A DNA stretch of 64,000 nucleotides. It comes from Hyaloraphidium curvatum (taxonomy: Eukaryota > Monoblepharomycota > Hyaloraphidiomycetes > Hyaloraphidiales > Hyaloraphidiaceae). The DNA is taken from contig JAIVFI010000027.1 of NCBI GenBank assembly GCA_025558095.1, positions 310,001-374,000 on the forward strand, given 5' to 3'. Positions 10,901 through 22,005 of this stretch are shown here, piece after piece; the first letter of the stretch is position 1; each line of letters begins with the position of its first letter. Below the pieces are notes generated by a model. The model saw only the letters and a program-made list of their open reading frames with translations. It did not search any database and had not been told where the DNA came from. The translations under genes were made by a program, and so were the position numbers.

Positions 10901-11388
10901 CGGTGGTCGAGGCCGATTCCCAAAAGACGTCATCCACGACGAACGGCAAGTTTCCGGGTCTTCGCTCGTACCTCGTCGGCGTGCTGACGACCGCTCAGAC
11001 CCCGCGGACGATGAGACCCCCCCCCCCCCCCCTGATGGACCCGGCGCTGATCGGAGATGGCAAAGGCGTTCAGGGAAGCAGTGGGTTCCGCGTCTTCTTT
11101 CAACACCTCTTAAGTACCCGGTTCTCACCAACTTGCTCGCAGACCTTTCCGCCGCCGTCACCAGCGACGCTACCCACGAGGCCGCGGTCGTCACGCTTGT
11201 CCCCACTACCAACCTCGCCGAGAACCCTGCCGCAAAGCAGATTCCTCTCTCGGCGTGGATCCACGTAAGCACCCCTGCGGCGATGTCCTTTGGGTCATAA
11301 CGCCATCCCTGTATTCCGCAGATCTTCGCCCCCTCCGGTTTGATCGCGACGGATGGGGTCTGCGAGTAGCCCACCGCCTGCTGGAGGG
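10900..11388 (+). other. Possible short spliced coding fragment with poly-C tract
   Basis: A frame around 11110-11269 reads like protein (VLTNLLADLSAAVTSD, EAAVVTLVPTTNLAENPA). It is followed by a donor GTAAGC at about 11270, an acceptor at about 11323 and a short second exon ending in TAG near 11388. The upstream start is unclear, and a run of about 16 C at 11018-11033 interrupts the region. It may be a small gene or the 3' remnant of one. No family is recognised. Confidence 0.25.
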
Positions 11389-13468
11389 ACCGTGTTAATG
11401 GCAACACCGTCACAGGGGGTGAGGACGGATTGCGGATCTGCTGAAGCTGATCATTGTTGTCGTGTTCTTCGTCGTGTACTTTTCGAGCATAGATCATCTC
11501 CGTCAGCACGGCGTCCGGCGCGTCTGCTGCAAATGAAGTTGGTTCAAGCCTTGTCCGATCTCCGAGTGCCAAGATGTGGATGCGGACTGAAGGATCTCGA
11601 CGTGGAACAAAGCCGGCGACGCTTAGTTGAGAGGTTCTTGGGAATGATTCAAGCAGGGGAGTCGAGTCGTCGCTCGATGCAGCCGTGTGGTCCTGGTCGT
11701 TCTCAGCCTCGAAATCAGATGCGCGGCAAGATCCTAGTAAAACCTAATGGTGACGAGTCCCGCGGGCGGGAGGGGATGCGCTGGAGCAGCAGGTGGCGAC
11801 CATGCCGAATCCAGCAGCGACACATGCGCAATCGTTGCGCCGAAGGAGGGCTAGTGAGGGCAAGACGTTACCGGAGGGAAGGAGGAATGGAGACTTTGGT
11901 CGCCGGCGTCAGTCACAGTGGCCGCCCGCGTCGGTCACAGTGGCCAAGGTCCATGCCAGACAATCAGAGTATTGCGGTCCCGGTCATGTCCCGGCAAAGT
12001 GCGCGCAAGTCGAGGCCCAAGGTGCACGGTATCCGCATTCCCATCGACCCGCCAAGCTTGCCGGAGCGTCAGCACGCCCAAGCTTTGCGCGGAGGAGGTG
12101 CTCTGAACCAGCATAAACGGCGAGCACGGCGGTTCAAGCCCACGGGAAAAGCAGTTCTGCCCGAACGCGAGTGTAGGCGTTGCGTGAGCATGCAAATGCC
12201 GCGAGTCCTGCTGCACCCATCGACAATCCACGCTCTCCCTCCCGCCCTCTGGGCACCGCGCCCGCCCGGGAAGCGATGCCGCGCACCGTGCCCGTGGAAT
12301 CCCGCCCGGCGCCGCCGACGCGCGCCAGGATGCGCTGCGGCAAGGGCCGCGCGAGTCGGTCCGTGGCGTTTTCGGCCGCCCGCGCGCATCCGTGCATCCA
12401 CGGGTGGGGCGGAGGGGTCTGTTCGGGGAGGGGGTCATGAGGTGGGATTCCGTGGTTTTGCTGGGAGCGGCGAGGGCCGGCGGCCGTCCCACGGCGCCGT
12501 GACCGGGGTGTTGGCGAGGAGGTGGGTCCGACTCCGCCCGCGCGCGTCGGCTTCCCCGCACCGCTGACGGTGCGTCTGTAGGGACCACGCCGAGCGGAGT
12601 TTTGTGGTCCGGCGGCGGAGGTTGCGGCTCCCCATGAGCCCCCGCACCATCCTGATGGACACAGCGCCGCCCCGCATGGTCGACGTCCCCGGCGACCGAG
12701 CTTGCGCGGCGGAGTTGCGCCGGGGTACAGGAACGGGGCACCGACGCCGGCGCTCGTTCCACCTGCCCTCCGCCGCCATGGAGCGCGTCCCGCCGATCGC
12801 GGTGACGCGGCAAGGCGCGGCGCGATGCGCTTCCACTTCGTCGCGGCCGCGCTTCGACGCCTCCGGCAGCACGAGGTCGAGCTGCGACGGTGTCTGGTGC
12901 TTGTAGGTGCCCCAGCCCGTTCCCCCCGACCCTCTTTCCGGTGCTTTGGCGGGCGCGGGCTGTTTGGAGTCGCTCGGAGCGGCGCGCCGTGCGGACCGGC
13001 TCGCCCACAACCTCCTCTCCAACTCGACCGCGGATCCCCCGCGAGTCAGACCCGTGCTCCCCGCGGCACGCGTCGGAGACGGAAGCGCCGGCCGCGCTCG
13101 GTGCGCCCCTCGGTCGCCCGGTGAGTGATTCGCGTGCTCGGGCAGCGCGCGCTCATCTCCTCTCGCTCGTTCCCTCCGAAGCTCCCTCGCGTCGGACACC
13201 TGGCCACGCGTCCGCGCACTCCGCCTGTTCCGCACCGGTCGGGTCAGGAACCCCTCGTCGTGCTGGCGTGGGGCCGCACAGCGAGATCTCGCGGCGACCG
13301 CCCGGCACGTCTTGCTGCTGGCTCTCCGCCTCGCAGCTGCTCAGCACCCAGCTCTACGCGCGCGCTCTGCTACCTTCTAGACCTTCTTGCTACGTGGAAG
13401 AGGACTTGGAGGCCCGCGCGCGTAGCTGCCAGCGTTCCTGCCGCCTCGATCCCGGGACCGGCGACACA
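11389..13468. other. GC-rich intergenic stretch, no supported gene
   Basis: Several 250-350-codon open frames exist on the minus strand, but they are Arg/Ala/Pro-rich with no motif and are expected by chance at this GC content. The last few hundred bases are the likely promoter and 5'UTR of the LAGLIDADG-like gene. Confidence 0.45.
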
Positions 13469-16400
13469 ATGAGCGGCGTCGCGGCCGGCAGCGTCATGTC
13501 GGTCGCGGACGGCACTGGCTGCGACGTTCAGGATGTGTCGCCCCACATTACGCACTGTCTGACCCTCTTGCTGGAGGCCGAGGACGGGGCGGGTGGCGTG
13601 GACGCTTCCGTGATGCGGGCACCTCACGCTCAGCGGCTCGCGGGTCACGTCCCAGTCGCGACTCTCGTGTTTCCGGAAGGAGAAGGTCCCACGTTGACGG
13701 ACAGGTGCCTTGTTCTGAAGCCGCGGAACTGGGTCCCCGTCGACCAGCTGGGCGACAGCGACGTTGTGTTTGGGTCTATGACGGTGGTCAGACGCGATGC
13801 TTGCACTGTGGAGGACTACGTCATGAAGCTTGAACACCTGAACAAGGAGCTTCACTCGAACCATCCCAAGGGCTTCCACGATCAGCTCCGGTTTAGGCGC
13901 CTCGGTGGTGCGGTCCTCAGCGACGGCACGATCTCCCAGAGCCACGGACGGACGTACGGCACGCTCTACCTCAATCACCCTTATGATGTTGCGGTTGCTC
14001 AGCGAGACATAGAAGCTTTGACCGGGAGCCCATGGGACGGCGTAAGGCACTCTACAGAACGGAAGAGCGCGTTTGGCAACAATTTCGAGCTGAGATTGCC
14101 AGCTGCTTTGGCCAGGGACATTGCCGCTGCCACGGGACAGAACGGACGCAAAACCGACAAAGCACCTGCTCTTTTCCCACCCGCCCTCGAGGGCGCTGGG
14201 GTCCCGCGCGCCCATCGGGACGAACACCTGAGCGGAATCTATGGTGGCGACGGTTGCGCGACCGTCTATGTCAGACCCGCTGACAATTTCACCGAGATAC
14301 GCTACACTTTCTCTGCAAAGAAGGTGTTCAAATCCGATGCGGAAAGGATGTTCAACGACCATATGCTCCCGTGGCTCACCGAACGGGGTCTGACTGCGTC
14401 TTTGAAGGTCGCCCGCGAGTATTCTACGAAGGACGGCACTTTGATGCTGGAGTTCTCAGTGACACACACCATTCCGGAGATCCCAGACTTTTCCAATACT
14501 CTGCATTTCGCCTATGACGCGAGCAAGCAACTGCGTCAGACCATGGCAGAGTTGTACCGTCGTTATTGGGAGTTCGCGGCCGATATCTACCGCAACTTTC
14601 TCCGGAGTGCGTTGCGTGCCTATGCTGGCGGAGGTGTCACGCAGCCGCAGGCGATTCTTCAGGCTCGGAACGAGTACGAGACGCGGTATCCCTGGATGAA
14701 AGCCTCTCTGCCATGCTCACGGACTTACTTGTCCGAGCTGAAGAGCGGTCGTAGAGACGTCGAGCACGCTGGCGAAAAGCGAAGGATACCCCCGCTTGCC
14801 GAGTGGCTGGAGAAGAACGGAACCAGCGACTTCTTCCTGGTCGAGGGCCGCGGCGAGCGAAAGATTGCTTACGGACTCAAGCGGGGAGATGGGGGCCGCA
14901 TTACCCTGCCGTTCTTCCCGCGGAGGCTTGCCGCCGTGCGTCGTTCGGGGGCGAGGGGTGCCGGGCGGGCCAGGCTGGCCCAAGCCTTCAAGCTCTTCAA
15001 CGAGAACTTCAACATTTTCCTCATCGACAACGTTCTCGTCGCGTTCGTGTGAGCTTTTACTCGAGTCTCTGCAGCTTCTCGTCGCACTGATTCGCTCCGT
15101 AGAGACGACCCGGACGAGATCGAGGCATTGCGCGCGCGGACGGCGCCCCTCCTCCGGAAGTTGGACGCCAACGGGATCCCTGTGGGGTGGAAGCCGCGGG
15201 AGCCTGCTCCTGAGACGAAGGGCGGGGGCACCGAGAAGCGACCGGCTGCCGACATGGCCGACGGCGGGGAGCAAGACGGCCGGAGGCCGAAGCGTCCGCG
15301 TCAGGCGTCGGCGCGTGGCAGCAAGTCGGGATCCGACGACGGCCCACTCGTCTACGGTCTCCTGAAGGCGAAGCAGGTGGGTGCTTGGCTGGTGGCGTGT
15401 CGCTGCATCGCGAGACCCACGCCGTCTGTCCTTTCCAGCTTGTCAACCTCGACGTGGCCATTCGCGATCGTTTCGAGCACCTGCTGCTCGACACGTTCAA
15501 GACCGTCGGGGGTTCCGATCAAGTACTCTTGGCCGGAGAAGTGCTCGAGCAGCTGATGGTCGAGTACGACGAGGATCCCTGGCGGCAGGAGCGAGATCAG
15601 GTCGCGATGGAGGCGCTGATTGCGGAGTTGATGGTCAACATGAACTCCGTGAGCCTGTGCCTCTCCAGACACTTGCGCTCGGATGATTGACTTGTGCCTA
15701 CCGCGCAGCGAGGGCTCATCTCGTTCGATCGAGGGCACGAGCGGGCGGACAGGGCGGACGACGGGGAGGGGGAGGATTGGCTGGACGACGTGAAGGAACA
15801 CGAGGACGGCAGCGTCTTGTCGGCTTACGGCGACTTATCGGAGGCGGCAGCTGGGCGGGAGTGCTGGGGGGGCGTTTTCAACCAGGGTGTGGTTCGGGAA
15901 TTCGCCTCCATCGACGATCTGGAGCCGTGGATGCGGACGGCGGGCATCGAGGTAATGTTGCCCGAAGCAAAGAATCTCGGTTCTTTGACACGCTGCGCAG
16001 GAACTCTGGTCCCGTGCCCATCGCGTCGCCGAGGCCGAGGCCGAAGCCGAAGAGGAGGACGAGCAGCAGATGCTTCTCAAGGACTACCGCAAGTTCCAAG
16101 AGCGAGTGTGGCCGCCGGAGGACCCGGAGGTGGGGGAAGCTGTTGCGTGTTCTGCTGACGACTAACGCAAGCGCAGTCGATCAAGGAGATGGACGAGATT
16201 GACGGAATTGTAGCGGATTTGCTCGGGGGAGGCATTGTGGACCGCGCGACAGTGGACATGATCCAGGTTGGTTCCTTCGCCTCTACTCGTGCGCGACAGC
16301 GCGACACCAACGTGCTCCTTGTCACAGGACCGTATCCAGGCCGTGATGGCCGGAGATGGGGACGTTTTGGTCATGGAAGAGGAGGCGGAGCCAAGCATCG

Positions 16401-16567
16401 TTGACTTGCTTGAGGCGGTACGTTAATCTTCTGGCTCTCGGGTTGCGCCTGATTGGGCTGTTGGATTCCGCCAGCTCCACGACCGAGCTACGGCGATGAG
16501 GCCTCGTCGCAGACTGCTAGAATGGAGCGACCTGACGAAGGAAGAGTACGAGGCGTTGTGGATTTAG
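13469..16567 (+). CDS. Spliced nuclear protein with two LAGLIDADG-like motifs and long acidic C-terminus
   Basis: Eight exons (13469-15048, 15103-15376, 15439-15648, 15709-15951, 16001-16129, 16177-16266, 16328-16417, 16475-16567) join in frame to 902 residues. All introns are 47-62 nt with GT..AG, several with CTGAC-like branch sites. Two motifs about 108 residues apart, LGGAVLSDG (near 145) and LSGIYGGDG (near 253), match the paired LAGLIDADG helices of homing endonucleases, each ending in Asp. Between them, LRLPAALARDIAAATG followed by a Gly-Arg-Lys stretch is the usual inter-motif linker. Residues beyond 530 contain basic patches (GRRPKRPRQ) and an acidic coiled region (AEAEAEEEDEQQ), unlike free-standing homing nucleases. 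Function is inferred: a DNA endonuclease or a domesticated DNA-binding protein. Confidence 0.6.
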
Positions 16568-16952
16568 ATTCATGGTGGGTCGTGGAGTTTAGTTGACGGC
16601 AGCGGCAGACTGATGTTGCTTAGACAGGCATCCTTCGCACGTGCGACACAAAGGAAACGATCTGCTGCTTAACGATACCCCCGCCATGTGCATTCCAACT
16701 GCTGTAGATAACCACGAATCGAAGAATTTTATCCAGTAACCATTGAGCTCGGCTGAGGCAGCGGACCCCATCCGACAACGAGTAGTAGCGCCAGCTTAGC
16801 AGTGCTCAAATATTCTTCACATTAGTTTCCTTCAGCTTTTTGCTTTTGCATTCGTGCGTCAGGGTTGGGCGGTGGGGGACAGCCGGAATCTCGGGGTCCT
16901 CCACCCGTCCGACTCTCCTGACCGCCTTCCCCCCGACCGCATCGCGGCGCCG
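16568..16952. other. Intergenic, relatively AT-rich
   Basis: No coding signal is seen. It separates the stop of the LAGLIDADG-like gene from the ankyrin gene and probably contains terminator and promoter. Base composition is lower in GC than the genes on both sides. Confidence 0.5.
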
Positions 16953-17767
16953 ATGTGGAAGTTCAAATCGGCGCCGTCGTCCGACGCCACGCCGGCGCAA
17001 CGGCTCGAGATGGAGATGCTCGCGGCGGTCAAGGCGGCCAACGCCGACATCCTGCGCGGCTACGCGCTGCGGTTCGACGCGCCGCTCGACCACGCCGACC
17101 CCGACGACGGCCAGACGCTGCTGATCAAGGCGGCGATCCACGAGGAGGGGCTGGAGCACCGGGTCTCCCTCTGCCGCATCCTGCTCGAGAAGGGCGCGAA
17201 CCCCGACGCAAGGCAAAGAACAAGAACGCGCAGACGCCGCTCATGTACGCCGCCTCGATGCCCGCCTACAACGTGCCCGTGCTGCGGTTGCTGCTCGACT
17301 ACGGCGCGGACATCGACGCCCTGTCGGGCCAATGCCACACGGCCATCTCGGTCGCCGCCTACCTGGGCCACGAGTCCAACGTGCGCTTCCTGCTGCGCGA
17401 GGGCGCCGACATCGCCGTCAAGGACGGCCAGGGGAAGACCGCCGCGGACTGGGCCTGCGACAAGGACGCGATCTGGCGTTTCACGCCCGGATCCGAAGGC
17501 TCGAGGAACCGCGACCGCGAGGCGCGGTCCGCCACCTCGGCGAGCACGCCCGCGTACGGGGCGCCGGGCGGCGGCGGGGGCGCCTCGGGCGCGAGAGAGG
17601 AAGAGAGCTGCGCGGCGACCGCGGCGATGCGCTCCGCGGCGGACTTGGGCATGCTGGGAGGTGTGGGAGACAAAGGAGGATTGCGAGGTGGTGACCCTCT
17701 CGATCAACTCCTTCTGCCCCCCCTGGCCAGATTGCCTTCGTCACTGCAAATCTGCGAGCTAAGGTGA
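16953..17767 (+). CDS. Ankyrin-repeat protein (one frame break)
   Basis: From ATG 16953 the protein begins MWKFKSAP. About four ankyrin repeats follow: DGQTLLIKAAIHEEG..RILLEKGANPDA, AQTPLMYAAS..VLRLLLDYGADIDA, HTAISVAAYLGHES..RFLLREGADIAV and GKTAADWACDKDAI. After the repeats the tail is Ala/Gly-rich and of doubtful reality. Near 17210-17220 the frame shifts: the start lies in one frame and the later repeats in another. Removing 4 nt from GCAAGGCAAAG would restore the repeat phase (ANPDA then KNKNAQTPL). It is either a 4-bp duplication in the genome or an assembly error. Ankyrin repeats mediate protein binding; no specific partner can be named. Confidence 0.65.
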
Positions 17768-18027
17768 TCCTCATGAGTTAGAAGGATTGCTCTCCATTTC
17801 CGATGGCGCGCGGCCGGAAGGGCCACTTCGGAATCCGCCCGTCCAGCCTCGAAACCGTCCAATCCATCATTTCTCCCGGCGATCCGGCACGGTCGCGGAC
17901 ACAGTTAGAGGTAGCTGCTTCATCACTAAAACTTGGATGGGACGCGCCCTGGTCGCCTTACTTGTATCCAGAAGTGATCGATTGCGCACCTCTAATTCCC
18001 GCAACCGCATCTCCCGGCTGTATCGCA

Positions 18028-19473
18028 ATGCGGAGCCTCCTCTCCGCCGTGATCCTCGTCGGCCTCGCGGCCCACGCGCGCGGCGAGGTCGACCCGCGCA
18101 CGCTCGTCCTGCGGTGCGCGGTGGGCGGCGACCGGTCCGCCGCGCTGTCTGCGCTGCACGGCGCGGCGGCGGCGGCGCGCGCCGACGTGTGGCGCGTCGG
18201 CGCATCGGACTTTGACGTGCGCGTGGCGCCGCACGACGCGCCGGAATGGCGCGCCGCGTTCGCCTGCGCCGACTGGATCGGGGACGTGTCGCCGCTGCTC
18301 GCCGCGGCCTCGCGCGTCGCCTCGCTGCTGCCGCCCCCGCCGGCCGCACACGCCGCGCAGCACGCGATCGGCCGCCGTCCCCGGCCCCTCAAGCACGACT
18401 TTGACTCGTACCTCGACTACCCGTCCATGGTCGCCCTCCTCGAAAGCTACGCCGCCGAGAACCCCGCCATCGCCCGCTTCGTGCCCTCCATGGGCGTGCC
18501 CACCTGGGAACACCGCAACATCTCGTGCCTGGTTATCCGATCTGCCGCCGAAGCGGCAACGCGCGCCGCCGCGGTCCGCGAGGGGCGGAACCAGGTCCTC
18601 TTCACCGGCGGCATGCACGCCCGCGAGTGGATCGCCCCAGCGACGGTGCTCTTCATCACCCACCGCATCCTAGAGGAGCACGGCAAGCCGGGCTCGGCGG
18701 TGCGGGCGCTGCTCGAGGAGGAGGGCGTGGAGTGGACCCTGTGCCCCTGCGTGAATCCGGACGGCTATACATATGCGCACAAGGGGAGCGGGCAGAGGCT
18801 CTGGCGCAAGAACAGGCGCAGCAACGGCCTAGGATCCTACGGCGTCGATTTAAATAGGAACTTTCCGGTGCATTGGGGAGAGACGGGCTCGAGCAGCCTT
18901 CCTTTCTCCGAGATCTACCAGGGTGCGTGTTTGGACCTTTCGAACTGCCAATCTCGAGCGTCAAACCCACTAACGCCCCTTGGCAGGTCCGTCGGCCGGC
19001 TCCGAGCCCGAGACCCAGGCCATCATGTCCTTCTCCCGCTCCCTGCCCAACCTCACCGCCTCGATCGATTTCCACTCCTTCGGCCAGCTCATCCTCCGCT
19101 CCTGGGGCTTCACCGAACGCCCGTCCCGCAACGAGCGCATCCTCAAGAAGCTCGGCGACGGCATGGGGCACCACCTGCCCGGCTACACCTCGGAGCAGTC
19201 GAGCGCGCTGTACCCGACCAGCGGGAGCGTGGACGACTGGCTGAGCGCCGAGCTGGGGATCGCGGGGTTCACGATCGAGCTCAGGTGGGTCCGGAGCGGT
19301 GGGGCGCGGGAACGAAACACGCTCACCGTGTGCCTGTCGACAGGGACAAGGGAGACAAGGGCTTCCTGCTCCCACCCTCTGAGATCAAGACCGTAGGGGC
19401 CGAGGCGTTCGAGGCCGCCATGTTCTTCACCAAGTTCGTGCTGATGCACGAGATCCCCCCAAACGGGGAGTAA
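18028..19473 (+). CDS. Secreted zinc carboxypeptidase, peptidase family M14 (A/B type)
   Basis: Exons 18028-18922, 18987-19284 and 19344-19473. A signal peptide is clear (MRSLLSAVILVGLAAHARG). A propeptide covers roughly residues 20-115, and the catalytic domain starts at YPSMVALLESYA. Zinc ligands are in GGMHAREW (HxxE) and SIDFHSFGQ (second His); the substrate-binding DLNRNFP, the NPDGY turn and the general base in FTIELRD are all present. The enzyme should remove C-terminal residues from peptides outside the cell or in the vacuole. Introns are 64 and 59 nt. The last codon of exon 2 is split (AG|G) and completes the Arg of ELRD. The gene ends 39 bp from the convergent Asa1-like gene. Confidence 0.9.
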   Translation: MRSLLSAVILVGLAAHARGEVDPRTLVLRCAVGGDRSAALSALHGAAAAARADVWRVGASDFDVRVAPHDAPEWRAAFACADWIGDVSPLLAAASRVASLLPPPPAAHAAQHAIGRRPRPLKHDFDSYLDYPSMVALLESYAAENPAIARFVPSMGVPTWEHRNISCLVIRSAAEAATRAAAVREGRNQVLFTGGMHAREWIAPATVLFITHRILEEHGKPGSAVRALLEEEGVEWTLCPCVNPDGYTYAHKGSGQRLWRKNRRSNGLGSYGVDLNRNFPVHWGETGSSSLPFSEIYQGACLDLSNCQSRASNPLTPLGRSVGRLRARDPGHHVLLPLPAQPHRLDRFPLLRPAHPPLLGLHRTPVPQRAHPQEARRRHGAPPARLHLGAVERAVPDQRERGRLAERRAGDRGVHDRAQVGPERWGAGTKHAHRVPVDRDKGDKGFLLPPSEIKTVGAEAFEAAMFFTKFVLMHEIPPNGE

Positions 19474-19511
19474 TGACGGGCGGGGCCGAATCCGTTGGCG
19501 CTTTTGGGCCA

Positions 19512-21073
19512 TCATTTGTCCTGCGGAACGAACGAATGTAGCTCCGGTCGGCCCGCATCCTGCACCGGCACCCACCGGGTATACCGTCCACACCGCCACC
19601 CTCCCGTCCTTCCCCCCGCTCGCGAACCTCCCGCCTTCGCCGCACGCCAGCGCCGCCACGCCCTCGCGGTGGTACCGCAGCACAGCCAGGGGCTTCCTCC
19701 GGGTGGACACGAGCCTGATCCTGTCCGGCGGTCAGTGCGGGCATTCGAGGGCGGGAAGCGGATACGGACTTGCCGTCCCAGCCACCGGAGATGAGCAGCT
19801 TGCCGTCGGGGCGAACGAGCGCGCAGGCGGTGCCGGGAGTGCGTATCCCGACATGGTTGAGGGTGACGACGGCAGCCTTTTCGTCCTGCGCCGTTCGAAC
19901 GGCGGTCAGCTCTGCGCCGGCAGAAGGGGAGGCAGCGATCCACCTGGTAGGCTAGGTGCACGAAGCCGAGCGAGTCGTCGGCGGAGCCGGTGCAGAGGAG
20001 GGACGAGTCGGGGGAGGGTGACATGCAGAGGACTGGGCGGACCCGTCAGCAGCGATTCCGGCTCGAAGTGACCGTCACGGGCTACGCACCTGGTTCCTCG
20101 TGAACCCTGAACTTAGCCACCATTTGCGGGGCCTCGGATGACGTGCCGGCCAGCGCCGGTTCGGCGTCGAAAAGGGCCACGTCGCCGCTCTCGTACGCGG
20201 CGGCGAGGAAGCGGCGCGACTGCGGGGAGGTGAGGAAGGCGAGGGCCATGACGATGCCTGTATGAAAAGGGGAAATTGGCCCGCCGTCGGATGCTGGAGA
20301 AAAGGCGGACGCACCGCATGCCTTGGCTTCGGTCTTGTCGGGCACGGCGAGGGGCGGGCAGATGACGGCTTCGGCGGCGACGTCCAAAAGATCAATCTGG
20401 AAGGGAAGGCCGCGTTCAGGAAAGCTCGACCGCCCTCCAACGTCGCCCGCCCACCTTGTTTGCGTCTTCCTTGCTCGGCACCGCGAGCACGGTCCGTCCG
20501 CCCTCCTGCAGCACCGCCATCCGGCAGTAATTGAGCGTGTTGACGATGATCGATTTCAGAGGCTTGCCCGGCTCCGCGGGCGGCCGGAACGGGATGACGT
20601 GGACCAGGTGGTCCCGTCCGTGCCTGACCCCGTCGCGAAGGATCAGAACCCCGCGTCCGGGAGGGCAAACGGGGCCAACCCACGTTATGAGCACGCTCTG
20701 TCCGTCCGCAATCCCCGTCCAGAGGGCCAGCACGCTGCCGGCGTGGAGCCGGGCGGTCCAAGCGCGCTTGCGGCGGAGGAGGTCCCAGAGGGCGACGTTC
20801 CCGTCGCCATCGCTGGAAGCGGCACCAACCGGGGTACGGAAGAGGTGCATGTGACAGCATAGCAATCGATGCCGGGGCACAGAGAGGGAGGTAGGCCGGT
20901 GCACGGCACGGAGGGATCCGAGAATGAGAGCGCGTTCCGAGCCTTCGGGCGTCGCGAGAGCCCGCTGCCCACCCCGAGACCAGAAACGCCCCGCCCGGCG
21001 CAAAATGCAGGGCACTAAGTTCGCAATCGTGGCCTCGGAGGACAAAATCCGGGTCCGGCGGCGGTCCGGGCAT
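19512..21073 (-). CDS. WD40 protein of the ASTRA-associated Asa1 / GNB1L family
   Basis: Minus-strand, many short exons. Exon 1 (21073-20973) encodes FVLRGHDCELSALHFAPGG. A 160-nt intron then leads to exon 2 (from 20812) with DGNVALWDLLRRKRAW. A 60-nt stop-free intron follows before GRDHLVHV, then VNTLNYCRMAVL and VPSKEDANK. A further exon gives IDLLDVAAEAV and SRRFLAAAYESGDVALFD. The late exons read LLCTGSADDSL, GKLLISGGWDGK and FASGGKDGRVAVWTVYP, with DK-stop in a tiny last exon (19520-19512). The order VNTLN..VPSKEDANKIDLLDV is characteristic of this family. In yeast, Asa1 works with the TTT/ASTRA complex in PIKK maturation. Some middle exon borders are approximate. Confidence 0.7.
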
Positions 21074-21262
21074 GGCGGCGACGAAGAGGTCTTTTTGAGA
21101 CGCGCGAGAGCGGCAAATTGACTTCGTAGTCGATTCGGCCGCGTTACGCGTCGAACGTCGTCAGTCCAAGGAGAAAGGACGGCTTCATCGCTGAGAACCG
21201 AGTCCTGCGCGCTGGGCCCCCGGAACGCCCCGCCGCTTCCGAGAGACGCCCCGAAACGCGCG

Positions 21263-21841
21263 ATGGAACCCCGCACGCTCCCGTCCCTGGCGCCCGAAAT
21301 CGTCTGCGAGATTGCCTCCTACCTCGACGACTCGGAGCTCTCCCTGTTTGCGAGGAGCTGCCGCGCCGCGAATGCTTCCCTGCTCCCCGTTCTGTACCGC
21401 CGCATGGCCCGCAAGTTCTCGCGCGCTCGCTCGCTCCTCGAGGTCCTGAACAGGGCCGCCAAAGCCAAGGAGAAGAAGGGCTTCGATCTCGTCTGGTACG
21501 CGCGCAAGGATATCGTCAACCCGCACCCGGCGTCGATCCCCGGCATGCGTAGGGTCGACCAGGAGTTGCCGCACGAAGTCGAGAAGCTCCAATCGGAAGA
21601 GTACGGCAACTGGCAGCACGGATTCAACACCGGGATGCTGGGGATGGCGCGCTTGTTCACCAGGATCCTCGGCGCGAGGGAGAAAGCATGCTCCTTCATC
21701 GATCAGGAAAGAGAGCTCGATGAACTGGGTGTGCCCAGGGGCTACGATAGGGGAAGCAAGACAGCTCAGGAAGAGGAGGACGAAATGACGACTTCGATCA
21801 TCCAGCAGGCCCTGGGCGACTTCCCGGAGACGGACACGTAG
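21263..21841 (+). CDS. Small F-box protein
   Basis: A 192-residue single exon with ATG at 21263. Residues 5-45 form an F-box: LPSLAPEIVCEIASYLDDSELSLFA, then a Cys/Arg stretch as usual. Such boxes bind Skp1 in SCF ubiquitin ligases. The rest is helical and charged with no WD or leucine-rich repeats visible, so the substrate-binding part is unrecognised. The start lies 190 bp from the divergent Asa1-like gene, suggesting a shared promoter. Confidence 0.7.
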   Translation: MEPRTLPSLAPEIVCEIASYLDDSELSLFARSCRAANASLLPVLYRRMARKFSRARSLLEVLNRAAKAKEKKGFDLVWYARKDIVNPHPASIPGMRRVDQELPHEVEKLQSEEYGNWQHGFNTGMLGMARLFTRILGAREKACSFIDQERELDELGVPRGYDRGSKTAQEEEDEMTTSIIQQALGDFPETDT

Positions 21842-22005
21842 ATCTCCGTATGATGTGCTCAATGACACTTTGTTGGCTTCGACATCGCCCTTTTAATGGT
21901 CCTCGCAGTTCAGTCCTGAGATTCTTCCGTGATGAAGCCTCGTTCATGGATCTGGCTCTTACCCAGCGTCCGTTATTGAACCGTTCGCCTTCCATGGTCA
22001 CATGT

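Noticed and set aside
11935-13235. Long minus-strand open frames (up to 357 codons) upstream of the LAGLIDADG-like gene
   Set aside because: Arg/Ala/Pro-rich, no motif, no plausible splice links; expected by chance in GC-rich DNA.
12890-13468. N-terminal extension of the LAGLIDADG-like ORF back to 12890
   Set aside because: The extension is low-complexity Arg/Pro/Ser sequence without an ATG at its start; protein-like sequence begins at ATG 13469.
17060-17707. Minus-strand 215-codon frame over the ankyrin gene
   Set aside because: Antisense shadow of the ankyrin exon.
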